DNA of 64,000 nucleotides, from NCBI GenBank assembly GCA_950295325.1, contig OX485807.1:9823001-9887000 (forward strand), read 5' to 3'. Both the position numbers and the translations under genes were made by a program. Positions 25,908-36,022 of this stretch are shown here, in pieces. Source of the stretch: Polytrichum commune (taxonomy: Eukaryota > Streptophyta > Polytrichopsida > Polytrichales > Polytrichaceae). Numbering within the stretch: position 1 is the first letter of the stretch; every line of letters starts with the position of its first letter. Under the pieces are notes generated by a model. It saw only the letters and a program-made list of their open reading frames with translations, was not told the origin of the DNA and made no database searches.

Positions 25908-27500
25908 GGTTTCGTAATTAGACGTGAGACGCGTAAGTTATAAGAGGTTGAAGTAATTTGATTATTGTTTATTTTTTTGTTTTTGAGTGATCACATAAGC
26001 CTTCTCAATTGTGATAGGCGTTGAAGCTACGCATACACTAAGTGACAATGTACATTCCATTGATAATACGTTTTTTTTGTTTTTTTTTTTGATGGAATAC
26101 ATGTTCAAACATGACATTACCAAGCCCATTCTCCCTCTGCACCCTTTCTAAAGGGGAAGGGTTGCATTATTCATGAAGTGAATGGTGGGCATGTAGTCCT
26201 TGTGTCGGTTAGGAGGTGCAACCCATACTAGCAACGTGGACCATGATAAGATGGATGGTTGAGTTTGTTTTATTTTTATTTTCAAGTGAGCATTCGCTCC
26301 TATGAACATCGAACCCCAAGTCCAACCCAAATGCCGGTGTGCCCATGTGAAGTGAAAAACACTAAGGCCAAGGATTGGTCATTTTGCAAGGGTGGACCAA
26401 CATAAGGGGGGCATGATTCTCCCATAATTCTTGCCACTGGGGGTGCAACACCCTAGTGTTGAGTAAAGTTAGGTAATCATGTGTTGTTTCTTTGTTGGCA
26501 TTCAGAACATCACATGATCCAAACATTTATCTTTTAAGTTCTTGATGTCTTTGTGAAGTACTCGTATATGTTTTTGGACCACTCGTGGTGCATAGTGAAA
26601 ATATAGTGTAAGTAAAAGCTAATTGAACCATAGAATTCTATTTTTATGTTTAAATGGATGACTATGGCGTAGAGATTAAGAAAGAAAGTAATTGAAAGAG
26701 ACTATGGTATGATAGGAAAGACCGAAACTCTCTTGGCCGAGCACATGTCCAATTACTAAGTATAAGTAGGGCAAAAAAATTCCATGAGCGCGCGGGAGGG
26801 GGGGCTACAATCGCCTTGGGTATAGTACCAAACCTCCGTTGTTTTTGCAAAGCTTATAAAACTCCTTTTGAGTTTAAGTGGAAATGTTGTGTGGTGTGAG
26901 TATATGGAATGCAAATTTGCAATCTCATAGTGTGTTAGCACCATGGTGTTGGAATTCGTTACGAGGTAACTGAGAGTTAGCTAAGATAACATTCCTCCAG
27001 TTCTATTTGTTTGCGCGTATTCAAACTTGTGTGAGATTGTGTTGTTTGTTCTTGAATTTGTGGTCCAAAACTTAACTAGGAATTAGACCGATGGACCTCT
27101 CCTTCCAAAGTTACATTTTCGCGAGAAACATAAATACACTCTCAAAGAGCCCGCACCTCAATGTTTGTTGCTAACAATATTGTCATGTAAACAATACGAT
27201 AGCATGATATTCAAGTGAATGATGAACTATATATGGATGGCTTGAGAGGCTTTGAACGAGCAGTTGTCGAGTGATAAATTAATCTTGTGAGGAGTTCTTG
27301 TGTGTATGCAACCTTGCCAGGAGAAGAGTGAGTGGTGGGAAATGAGTCTACAAATAGAAGTGAGAGATTCTATTTGCAGTATAAACTTATGTCCTTTATG
27401 TTGCCTGGAGTGAAGGTTGAAGGCAGGTACATTACCCAAAGTAAGTATATATATGTCAATGACACCAGCATAGAATGTGTAGAACCACATATTAATCATT
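25908..27500. other. intergenic DNA, no gene seen
   Basis: Short unrecognised frames. On the minus strand a box B-like GGTTCGATG near 26310 is followed by an A-rich tail (AAAATAAAAATAAAAC, about 26265-26280), which could be a very short SINE relic. No target duplication was found. Confidence 0.4.
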
Positions 27501-27639
27501 ACATTATTCAGATCTATAACAATGTTATGTGGGGCTGACAATATTTTACAAAATATTTTTCACATATACTGTGACTGTGGGGAATATTTGGTGGAATGTT
27601 GTCAGTCTCACAGAACATTGTTATGGATATGAATAATGT
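27501..27639. mobile_element. palindromic MITE, copy 2
   Basis: A diverged 139-bp relative of the element at 16983. ACATTATTCAGATCTATAAC and AATGTTATGTGGGGCTGACA are mirrored by TGTCAGTCTCACAGAACATT and GTTATGGATATGAATAATGT. The flanking dinucleotides (TT and CA) no longer show a clean TA duplication. Confidence 0.8.
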
Positions 27640-27690
27640 CATGATAGAGGTGTGGAATGATTTTTGATAAAATTTGATCCGGTCTTATTA

Positions 27691-28160
27691 GGGCCACTTC
27701 ACATATGAGACTAAGAGCTTGTGACCATTACACTTCAAGCACTCTCAATGGTGGAAAAGGCGGAGCCAGTCCAAGTTCGCTTCACACTATGTTTGAGGGA
27801 CTGACGGAGTATGTGAATGCACGATGGATGTCAAGTCTACATGGATTCCTACATGACATTGAATGGATCACGTTTCATGGTCACTTGGACTATTTTCAAA
27901 AACCACCTCTTGGAGGTAGGCCTAACACAAAACCGGGAGACCTTGGTACTCCGAACGCTCACAAGCGTTGAGTTATTCTATTTCATAAGCATGAATAGAC
28001 ATACGATTCAAATAGCATTTCGTTTAGGGTATGGTCACATTTGAAGGTTTGTGACCACACTACATGATTTTGGAGGTGTGTTGACACAACCTTTGGACGC
28101 TTTCTTTTGGGCTCTCACAATTTCATGGTCACGGCTCTTGGCTTGTGTGTGAAGTGACCG
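27691..28160 (+). mobile_element. family A MITE, copy 2, right end eroded
   Basis: A 470-bp copy in the same order as 25391. The left end GGGCCACTTCACA is preceded by TTA. The right end is GTGTGTGAAGTGACCG followed by TCA, so the last bases and the target duplication have mutated. It shares GGAAAAGGCGGAGCC, ACGGAGTATGTGAATGCA, TTGGAGGTAGGCCT and GGTCACGGCTCTTGGC with copy 1, and lies 51 bp to the right of the palindromic MITE. Confidence 0.85.
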
Positions 28161-28983
28161 TCAAGGAAAAATACGTTAGATAATAGTCTGGTATGCTATA
28201 GTGTCATAACACCTTGAGTCTTAAGAAGCCATGCTGGGAAGGAGAACAATCAATGGTAATGAATGCAACATATGAGCCTTAAATTTTTAAGTGAATAAAA
28301 ACTCAAAGTTATTTGAAGAACGTTATTGACTGTTACATGCAAGTGGTGATTATTGTTGTTGTTGTAGTAACTGGGAGTATTTTTACATTGTTCCACTTGA
28401 ACTAGACAATAGGATTGGCTAGCTGAATCAAACATAATTTACCCTCAACCAACTAACCAATTTACGAAATTTTGAAGTACAAACAAGTAAGTATATGGTT
28501 AGTAAGGAAAGGACAGACGACTGTGAGACCGGATACAAACAGGAAGGACGAGTACATGCATGTATTTTAATTGTGTTTTTGGATGATACTCTTGCTTCAC
28601 TTTCGGATGTAACTTGTTTACTATGAGTCATACAATCAAAGATGTAAAGGCTAAACCAAACAACCAAACTATGGACTTCAACATGTATATGTTTGTGGAC
28701 ACTTGGTTACTTTGGATGAAGCCATGTGAAAGACGATAGTCTAACAGTACAACCAAAATGAGAATTAATCAAAGAAGATCAGTCGTATAAAAGAGGGAGT
28801 TGGGGACTAAAAAGTTGGGTCTCGCAAAAATGTGTCGTAGTATCGAGGGTGTTGTATAAACGGGTGTTGTATTAACGACGAGGTTAGGCTGTATAGGGAA
28901 GTGAAGTTTTTGGTGAGGGATAATACGTGAGTGATACATTCTCCTCTCATGGTTCATCACCCACACCCAACATTTGAGGGGTT
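28161..28983. other. intergenic DNA, no gene seen
   Basis: Only short open frames without domains. Confidence 0.5.
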
Positions 28984-29281
28984 GATCACACCGGCCGCTT
29001 CTGGCACCATCTGTCAGCATCTCCGACTATGATAGTGTGAAAAGTGGTGAGCTGACATCTATTTCTCAACATAATCCCCAACAACTTCACGGCTAGAACC
29101 GGATGGAAAGTTTGGTGTGATCGGGGCCTGATTGAGGAGCTGATCACACCGGCCGCTTCTGGCACCATCCGTCAGCATTTCCGGTTGTAGTAGTGTGAAA
29201 AGTGATGGTCCAAGATCTATTTCTCAACATAATCCCCAGCAATTTCATGGTTAGAATTGGACAAAAAGTTTGGTGTGATCG
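28984..29281. repeat. two tandem 158-bp units bounded by GATCACACC / GGTGTGATC
   Basis: Two direct copies start GATCACACCGGCCGCTTCTG at 28984 and 29142. Each runs through ATCTATTTCTCAACATAATC and ends AGTTTGGTGTGATCGG. The ends of each unit are therefore a 9-bp inverted repeat, so each unit resembles a tiny element. The units have diverged slightly. Neither codes. Confidence 0.8.
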
Positions 29282-29489
29282 GAGCATGAATTGAAGTTGG
29301 GGAAGCAAAGGAATCGTGTGATGTTCCAGTCTCTTAAGCTACATGGGAAGTTTCTGCACCCTTTCTTTCTTGGCTGTCCACACAATTTTTGTGCAGGCTC
29401 GGTGGATTAGTCAACACCAGCTCCACATGGATCAGTGTCCTCTGGGAATATTCTTGGACATAATTGGGCCTAATTCCTAGTGTTGTCAA
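29282..29489. other. spacer, no gene seen
   Basis: Nothing recognised. Confidence 0.4.
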
Positions 29490-29665
29490 GTCCCACTAAC
29501 CGGTTACATGTTGTGATCTTCCGGTTTTTCTTTATTGTATTGAGGTGTATTATTCCATAGATTCCTCCAAACTTATGGGTAGTTTTCCTAAAGTCTTGAA
29601 CCTCAACCGGTTATATTTCAAACTCAACCGATGCATCTGTAACTAGCGGTTGGTTCTCCCTGTTC
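29490..29665 (+). repeat. dispersed 'ACCGGTT' repeat, plus copy 1
   Basis: Same family as 24000: AACCGGTTACATGTTG, CTTCCGGTTTTTCTTTATTG, AAAGTCTTGAACCTCAACCG and ATCTGTAACTAGCGGTTGG in order. Confidence 0.7.
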
Positions 29666-29819
29666 ATTGACATGAACCATATTTGCACTTATGAAATCAT
29701 CCCAGGACTCTTCGTTGACATGCACAACTTAGAGTTGTTGGGAAATTGTGAGTCATTGGAACATTAGACGCATCTGCAATGTATGGGGATATTTTTTGGG
29801 CATAAATCGATCGAGGTCC

Positions 29820-29968
29820 CAGTGTTTCCAAGACCGGTTACATGTTGACATCTTTTGGGTTTTATTTATTGGTTTGAAGTATAGTTCATAATTTCCTTTA
29901 CAACGAATCGATAATTTTCATGAAGTCTTGAGCTTTAACCAGTTAATCTATAACTAAGCGATCATTGC
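29820..29968 (+). repeat. dispersed 'ACCGGTT' repeat, plus copy 2
   Basis: GACCGGTTACATGTTGACAT, GAAGTCTTGAGCTTTAACC and TAATCTATAACTAAGCG follow the family order. It abuts the foldback element at 29973. Confidence 0.6.
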
Positions 29969-29972
29969 TTGT

Positions 29973-30637
29973 GTGGAGGCCACACATGCTCAATAATGTG
30001 AATTCCAAAACAAAGACCGGTGGGCCAAGGTAAAAAATGAAATTCGGCCTTCACATGTATCTAACCTTCAGGAGCTTGGTTTCCATATTGGTCCCTCTTT
30101 TATTGGGTATAAATGTCCATTTTCAACTCAAATTCAAGACGGTAGTTTTGTAAAGCTTAAAACCCATGTTTTTTTTTGTTTTTTTTTTCAACGATGTTGA
30201 AAATGGACGATTTCAATGAAAAATAGAAAGAGAACGAGGGATCAACTTGGAAACCAACTCCTGCAAGGTTAGGCACATGCAAAGGCCCAAACCTCTTCTT
30301 ACCTTGGCCCGCCCGTCTCTGTTCTGATAGGGAGGCCAACACAAATTCAAAAATACCGGTTTCAAAACGGAGTTGGTAAGCCAAGGCAAACAAACTTTGG
30401 CCTTCAAACCTGCTTAACCTTGAAGGAGTTTGGTTTTCGAAGTCGTTCCTCTTTCTCTTCACAAAATTGTCGTCTTACATCGGAAGTGAGAGTGGACATT
30501 CATACCTAGTAAAAGAGGGCCCAACATGAAAACCAAACTCTTGAAAATTAGACACATATCAAGGCCAACCTTCGTTGTACCTTGGCCCACCGGTCGCCGT
30601 TTTGAGGCCGGTGTTTTTGAGAACGTGTGGCCTCCAC
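29973..30637. mobile_element. compound foldback element of four alternating inverted modules
   Basis: The outer ends are inverted over about 155 bp. Left: GTGGAGGCCACACATGCTCA, then ACCGGTGGGCCAAGGTA and GAGCTTGGTTT. Right, read inward: GTGGAGGCCACACGTTCTCA, ACCGGTGGGCCAAGGTA and GAGTTTGGTTT. Between them lies a second inverted pair of related modules (about 30180-30345 and 30346-30480), so the layout is A-A'-A-A'. The open frame at 30157-30462 falls inside and is an artefact. A simpler two-module relative is at 32891. Confidence 0.75.
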
Positions 30638-31073
30638 ATGACTAGGTGGCCGGCTCAAGGGGCCCGCAACAAGCGACTTATTCAACGCCAAATATAAGAC
30701 ACTTACAAATATGTATATGTACATAAATAATAAATATAGTGGGGCTTTCGATTTCAGCAGTGCAGGTTTGTTGGCAAGTGAGATCGGATCCATATGATCA
30801 TTAGGAGGAGTCTCCCAGGTGGATATCATCGACCTTTTTACTTGAGAAAGATTCCCATAGGGTTGCCACGGCATCGTCGCGTGTTGTGTGTAGAAGTACT
30901 TATAACCCTGCAATCGTGCCACCTTTGGCAACACATAATAACATATCCTTCCAAAACTTTCATTCCCCATCATTCCGAGTCTACTACAGTAGTTGGAGCC
31001 TCCTCAAACTCCACGTGACCCGATCCTCACGCCATCGGAGGAAGGGTTGAAAAAGCATGAAATCAACATGCAG
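30638..31073. other. intergenic DNA, no gene seen
   Basis: The 141-codon minus-strand frame (30548-30973) runs from here into the foldback arm. It has no domain and is not accepted. Confidence 0.45.
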
Positions 31074-31124
31074 GCCGAGAGGCGAGGCGAGGCGAGGCGA
31101 GGAGAGGAGAGGAGAGGAGAGGAG
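31074..31124. repeat. (GAGGC)n/(GAGGA)n pentanucleotide microsatellite
   Basis: Steps of GGCGA change to GGAGA without interruption, about ten units, ending at the left edge of the 92-bp tandem array. Confidence 0.9.
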
Positions 31125-31129
31125 GCATG

Positions 31130-32022
31130 CAAGCACTCATCCACTTTCCACACGAGGCTGAAGGCCCCGTGACCATTGCATTTCTACAATCCTCTCTTTG
31201 GTTGAAAAGGCAGAGACCGCTCAAGCACTCATCCACTTTCCACACGAGGCTGAAGGCCCCGTGACCATTGCATTTCTACAATCCTCTCTTTGGTCGAAAA
31301 GGCAGAGACCGCTCAAGCACTCATCCACTTTCCACACGAGGCTGAAGGCCCCGTGACCATTGCATTTCTACAATCCTCTCTTTGGTCGAAAAGGCAGAGA
31401 CCGCTCAAGCACTCATCCACTTTCCACATGAGGCTGAAGGCCCCGTGATCATGGGTCGAAAAGGCAGAGACCATTCAAGCATTCATCCGCTTTACACACG
31501 AGGTTGAAGGCCCCGTGACCATTGCATTTCTACAATCCTCTCTTTGGTAGAAAAAGCACAGAGCGTCCAAGCATTCATCCACTTTAAACACGAGGCTGAA
31601 GGCCCCGTGACAATTGCGTTTCTACAAGCTCTCTTTGGTTGAAAACGCGCAGAGCGTCCAAGCATTCATCCACTTTACACACGAGGTTGAAGGCCTCGTG
31701 ACTATTGCATTTCTACAATCTCTCATGGGTCAAAAAGGCAGAGACCGTTCAAGCATTCATCCACTTTACACATGAGGTTGAAGGCCCCGTGACCATTGCA
31801 TTTCTAGAATCTCTTATTGGTCGAAAAGGCGGAGACCGTCCAAGCATTCATCCACTTTACACATGAGGTTGAAGGCCCCGTGACCATTGCATTTGTACAC
31901 TCTCCCATTGGTTGAAAAGGCGGAGACCGTCCAATCATTCATCCACTTTACACATGAGGCTGAAGGCCCCGTGACCATTGCATTTTTACAATCTCTCTTT
32001 GGTCAAAAAGGCAGAGACCGTC
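31130..32022 (+). repeat. ten-unit tandem array derived from the family A MITE terminus
   Basis: Direct units start CAAGCA(C/T)TCATCCACTTT at 31130, 31222, 31314, 31406, 31476, 31568, 31659, 31750, 31841 and 31932. Lengths are 92, 92, 92, 70, 92, 91, 91, 91, 91 and 91 bp. The first three are nearly identical, the fourth has an internal deletion, and later ones drift. Each unit corresponds to the first 90 bp of family A in the same order: CACTTnnACACGAGGCTGA, GGCCCCGTGACCATT, a CTCTCNNTGG block and AAAAGGCAGAGACC. The array runs without a break into a family A body at 32023. It is thus an expansion of a transposon terminus, not a satellite of independent origin. Confidence 0.9.
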
Positions 32023-32288
32023 CAAGTTCACTTCACATTTGAAGGTGAAGCGCCTAAGGGCCTCAAGAAGTTATCATGGATGAAAAGTGTACATGGATTC
32101 CTACATGGCAAATTTTAAATAAAGTTTCATGTTTCGTGGATCTTCCAGGGTTTGCATTAGGTTCACTTCTAAGAGGTACGTATGAGGCAAATTCCGGGAG
32201 ACCATGCCAATGATATAGCCTTTGGATGAGAATCAAGGGCCCTCACAATTACATGGTCACATCCCTTGGCTCTTGTGTGAAGTGAGCC
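32023..32288 (+). mobile_element. family A-related element body attached to the array
   Basis: Continues the last array unit with GTTCACTTCACATTTGAAGG, GTACATGGATTCCTACATGGC, a CGGGAGACC block, CCCTCACAATTACATGGTCAC and GGCTCTTGTGTGAAGTGAGCC, which is the family A right half in order but shortened. With the array upstream it forms a single, length-inflated family A copy whose original left end is replaced by the array and microsatellite. Confidence 0.75.
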
Positions 32289-32755
32289 ACTTGACAATAG
32301 AGCTTGAGGGCCCTTAACCTGTGATATACAAGTTATGTGCTTGGTCGAGAACTCGAAGAGGGTCCAAATTTGAACTATATTTTGAGGGCTTGATAGACTA
32401 CACAAATTTGAATGGATGAAAGTATATAAATGGCATCCTACATGGCACCAATTGGATGATTTTTTATGGTCTTATGGGTGTTGTGCTAGGTCCAATAGAA
32501 AGAGGTGGGCCTAACACAAAACTAAGAACCGTGGCAAATATTTAGATTGCCATTGGCTCCTAGAAATACTATAATGTCATGATGGGGTCCCGGACTAACT
32601 ACTATCTTAGAATATTCATAAAATATGTCCCTTAAAATGGTCCACTTTCACTTTACATGAAACTTGAGGGCTCGTCGATTGCATAATTAGTTTTCTATAT
32701 GGCCTTTGGATGATTTTCAAGTGTCACGGCTCTTGGTCTCTGTGTAAAACGACCT
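32284..32755 (+). mobile_element. highly diverged family A MITE
   Basis: The left end GAGCCACTTGACA, followed by a CTTGAGGGCCCTTAACC block, aligns with the family A terminus. It overlaps the right end of the preceding element by 5 bp. The interior keeps GGCATCCTACATGGCA, GAGGTGGGCCTAACACAAAAC and GTGTCACGGCTCTTGG. The right end is GTGTAAAACGACCT followed by TTA. The oldest-looking copy in the window. Confidence 0.65.
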
Positions 32756-32890
32756 TTATTTACCTTTTGGTTAAAGGTGACCACAAATATCCCCTAAGTG
32801 GAGCCCACAAACCATATAATTATACCAATAAGTTAGCTGATTCTTGTGGAATTGTTTACAAAAATTAATTTGCCATAGGATGTCATGCAT

Positions 32891-33253
32891 GTGGAGGCCC
32901 ACACATGTTCAAAAATGCCGGTTTCGAAATGGAGTTTGGATATCCAAGGTAGAATAATTTTGGCCATGACATGTGCCTAACTTTGAGGAGATTGATTTCA
33001 ATGTTGGCCCCTTTTGTTACTAGGTGTAAGCGTCCGTTGTCAACTCCAATCCAAGACAGTGGTTTTGCAAGGCTTAAAACTTTTTTTTTAATTAGAGTTT
33101 GAAAGGGATGGTTTAAACCAAAAAAAAAAACAGAGGGATCAACCTTGAAACCAAGCTCCTCGAAGTTAGGCACATGTCAAGGCCAAACTTCTTTTACCTT
33201 GGCTTACCAACCTCTGTTGTGAAACCAACATTTTTGAACGTGTGTGGCCTCCT
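32891..33253. mobile_element. two-module foldback element
   Basis: A 363-bp inverted pair. Left: GTGGAGGCCCACACATGTTC, AAAAATGCCGGTTTC and GACATGTGCCTAACTTTGAGG. Right, read inward: GGAGGCCACACACGTTC, AAAAATGTTGGTTTC and GACATGTGCCTAACTTCGAGG. A poly(T)/poly(A) pair (33076-33085 and 33119-33130) lies at the centre. It is the simple form of the compound element at 29973. Confidence 0.8.
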
Positions 33254-34817
33254 CTTTATGCAAATGTGGCTACAATATGCTCAACATGCAACATTCCCCG
33301 CTCCACTCACGACTTTTCTCAATTTCTCTATTGTAGGCACTTGTATTGCATTTTGGTTTGTGGAACAGATTGGAGATTGCCCCATTCGGTGAGCATTTAC
33401 AAATTGTGAAGATTTTCATTTCAAGTTCTAGAATCCCATTTGAAACGTAGAACTTACAAGATTTCAAAGGGAAGTTATTTTTTTCTCTTTAAATGGTCAC
33501 ATGGTCCTTCCCAATTATGTCAGAATGGTCTTCGTGTTTTGAGCTTTTTTAATCTAATCTCATCATGACACATGTCTTTTTTGGTGCATGATCATCATAA
33601 CTACAAGCCATGACATATATCACTAGGATATAGGTGTCCAATTAAGAAGAGCAACCACATAAAATTGTGTGCCTTAACCCATAAAGGCCCATAAGTGTAG
33701 ACCTCACATGAAAGATGTTGCTAGAATATGATCTGTATGTCTAACTTGAAGTTTACCTAAACCGGAAAGTTGTGAAGAATGGTTTTTTACACTAATATTC
33801 ATACGGCTAGAAATAGTGTTGTACTTATATCACCATGTTTGATAACGACCGGGTTTATGTATCAAGCAATGACTTTAACATTCTAGTCCAATGACTTACA
33901 TATCAATATCATATTGACCAATGTATTTTGAAATTTGGATAAGGAAATTCATCTGCCTCATGATATAGTGTGGTATAGATTTGTGCATGGTATTCTTGGA
34001 CTGAGTCAAGCATGTTCTCACATACGATTGTACCATACATAGGCGAGACCCTTTATACTCGCATAACACTAGTTAGAACACGCAACATTAACAATGATTC
34101 CCACAAAATGAATCTAAAATCCTTCACCTTAAAACACAATAATAAATTCATAACCAATACATATCTCTTGGGGCATGTTTGGGGTGATGTTGAAACAAAT
34201 GTCCCATAAGATGGTGGAGATTGAGAAAATTATCATATCAATACTTTGTTATCCTCCTTGTATATGAAAGTCTTATAACAAAGAAAGTATTTAGACCTTT
34301 GAACCAAGAACAATACACTAAATATGATATTTAGTATCGCCAATTCTAATCGTCTTGCTCAATACTAGTTGTAAACTGCGGTATAGTGTCACCAACACTA
34401 AATGTGAACCCAACATTATTTGTCATTCCTTGTAAATTTTTATTTGGGGATAATAGATTTACAGTGTTGCAATAATTGTCATTTACCAAGTGATTTGTCA
34501 TCCAAATTCCAATCATCCATGACAATACTTCATCACAAGTTGTTGACAAGAGAAGGTTGGGTTTTGGCCAATGGATGAGCTCATCCATCATCCATGACAA
34601 TATTTATAGACTTATTCATAAGAGGTGTGATCCGAGAAGTTTATCATAGTGACATTAAATACCTTATGCCACTAAATATCATATTTAATGTAGTTATGAA
34701 ATATTAGGTCACACGTTTAGGTACAAATTTCACATTCTAAATATAAGAGAATGAAACTTGAATGAGAACCTCTCATAGCAATATTGAGCTTGTACCTTGT
34801 GCGCACTTTCTAAAAGA
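33254..34817. other. intergenic DNA, no gene seen
   Basis: AT-rich. Short frames only. The left part (33290-33480) resembles the dispersed repeats near 40900 and 52700 in scattered words. Confidence 0.45.
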
Positions 34818-34840
34818 GGGGGGGGGGGACGGGGACGGGG
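34818..34840 (+). repeat. G11 run within a G-quadruplex motif
   Basis: G11 is followed by AC, GGGG, AC and GGGG. Four runs of at least three G with short loops form a canonical G-quadruplex pattern on the plus strand. Confidence 0.8.
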
Positions 34841-34959
34841 TAGGCCTAGCATTGATTCATGGGCCATCAATTCTCGCACATGCAGTTTACCTAGCCTTGA
34901 ATCCCAAATGTAACGATTGTTAGTGACTACTAACAAAGTGGACCTTAACAAGTTTAGAT

Positions 34960-35075
34960 TCCAACAAACTATCAATTGGCTCAATATAAATAAACACGAA
35001 ATTTCTTTACACTTCGGTAACTGAACCCAGGTCTCACCCCACCTGTTGGGTCATCCTTGTGAAACGAACAATATT
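34960..35075 (-). mobile_element. possible decayed tRNA-like SINE
   Basis: On the minus strand, GATGACCCAACAGGTGGGGTGA is followed by CCTGGGTTCAGTTACC, similar to a tRNA T-arm box B (GGTTCGANTCC) with mismatches. AT-rich sequence follows. No A-rich tail or target duplication was established. Confidence 0.35.
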
Positions 35076-35740
35076 TAGAGATGCAATCAATGCTAGGCTA
35101 AAATTTTAAATTTAATTTTTTTTTTAAAAGTCTAAAGAAAAAGAATCCACAAGATGACCCACAAGTGAGAAATTTTGAAAGTAAATATAAAGACAAAAAC
35201 AAAACGCTTTTTGATCACTCAAATGTCAAGGGGGTAAAACTCTAAATGTGGATATCTCTATTGTGCACAAAATATGGTCGCAAAGTTTGGCCATACCCAT
35301 CGTTTCCTATGTGTATGTGTGTTTGTGATAGTGTGTTTCTTAATGTATTTTTGGGTTGATATTTGGTACCTTGATGAGGGTGTTGGCCATTAAAATCCGA
35401 GCCAAGTCGAGTGGAGTGGCCATCATTCTCCATGCAACGGAGACATCATAAATTTGTGAGCAAGGGTACACTCTAGGGTCACTCGAGTCCATCTCCGCAA
35501 ATGGCTTCCACAAAAATGGCCCAATCAACACAGGGAATGAGTGGCCACAGTAGGTTTAGCCTAGTGATGTCACAAGTACGTTACCACCCTAGTAAGCCAA
35601 ATGAAACGACGCCCACAAATCTAGTACATATAAGTTTTTCCATAACACACATAAAAAACAACGACACAGAATATATGCTCACGTAGAATGTGTAGACTCG
35701 GTTGTTTTTCTTGCCCAAAATAAACCACGCATGCTTCTCT
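35076..35740. other. intergenic DNA, no gene seen
   Basis: Only short open frames, with T/A homopolymer tracts near 35115. Confidence 0.45.
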
Positions 35741-35815
35741 TCTCTACGCTCTCGTTCGTGCGTTCCCACCGGTGCCGGTCATTTTAGCACAAATATGGGG
35801 ACATGGAAATCCATT
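35741..35815 (+). repeat. 75-bp direct repeat flanking the family A element, left copy
   Basis: TCTCTACGCTC, CCACCGGTGCCG, ATTTTAGCA, ATGGGGACATGGAAATCCATT in order. The same block occurs at 36550-36625 immediately after the family A copy at 36020, so the two copies bracket that element. Confidence 0.8.
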
Positions 35816-35820
35816 CAGGG
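35807..35820 (+). repeat. SINE target-site duplication, left
   Basis: AAATCCATTCAGGG lies immediately before the SINE and recurs immediately after its A-rich tail at 36009-36022. The final GGG is also the first three bases of the family A element. Confidence 0.85.
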
Positions 35821-36006
35821 CCGGTCCGAGACGATCCTAAACTACCGGATGATGGTGGAGAGATATCCAAATCTCAAGGATGAGGTTGGCGGTTCGAATC
35901 CCGGTTGTGAAATCTCTTCTCTACTTGACGGAAAACTTGTCAAGTGGTCAACCGCCTCCTGTGTTTTGACGTTGGCATGTCGGCCTTCTGTCTCAAAAAT
36001 AAAAAT
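35819..36006 (+). mobile_element. tRNA-like SINE with A-rich tail and full target duplication
   Basis: A roughly 188-bp insertion between two copies of AAATCCATTCAGGG. It has an RNA polymerase III box B with perfect consensus, GGTTCGAATCC, at 35891-35901. A box A-like TGGTGGAGAGA lies at 35853-35863, 38 bp upstream, which is tRNA spacing. The body ends in CAAAAATAAAAATAAAAA, an A-rich tail. This is the complete structure of a retroposed SINE, transcribed on the plus strand and mobilised by LINE enzymes. Short frames in it are meaningless. Which tRNA it came from I cannot say. Confidence 0.85.
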
Positions 36007-36008
36007 AA

Positions 36009-36022
36009 AAATCCATTCAGGG
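36009..36022 (+). repeat. SINE target-site duplication, right
   Basis: Second copy of AAATCCATTCAGGG, at the end of the A-rich tail. Its last three bases are the original terminus of the family A element, so the SINE landed on the element's left junction. Confidence 0.85.

Noticed and set aside
31130-32022. Regularly spaced repeat array, CRISPR-like at first glance
   Set aside because: Whole 92-bp units are repeated end to end with no unique spacers, the locus is eukaryotic, and the units match a MITE terminus.
34818-34840. G11 run as a possible terminus of a poly-G MITE
   Set aside because: No C-run partner or flanking duplication was found within about 1 kb, so only the G-quadruplex motif is reported.
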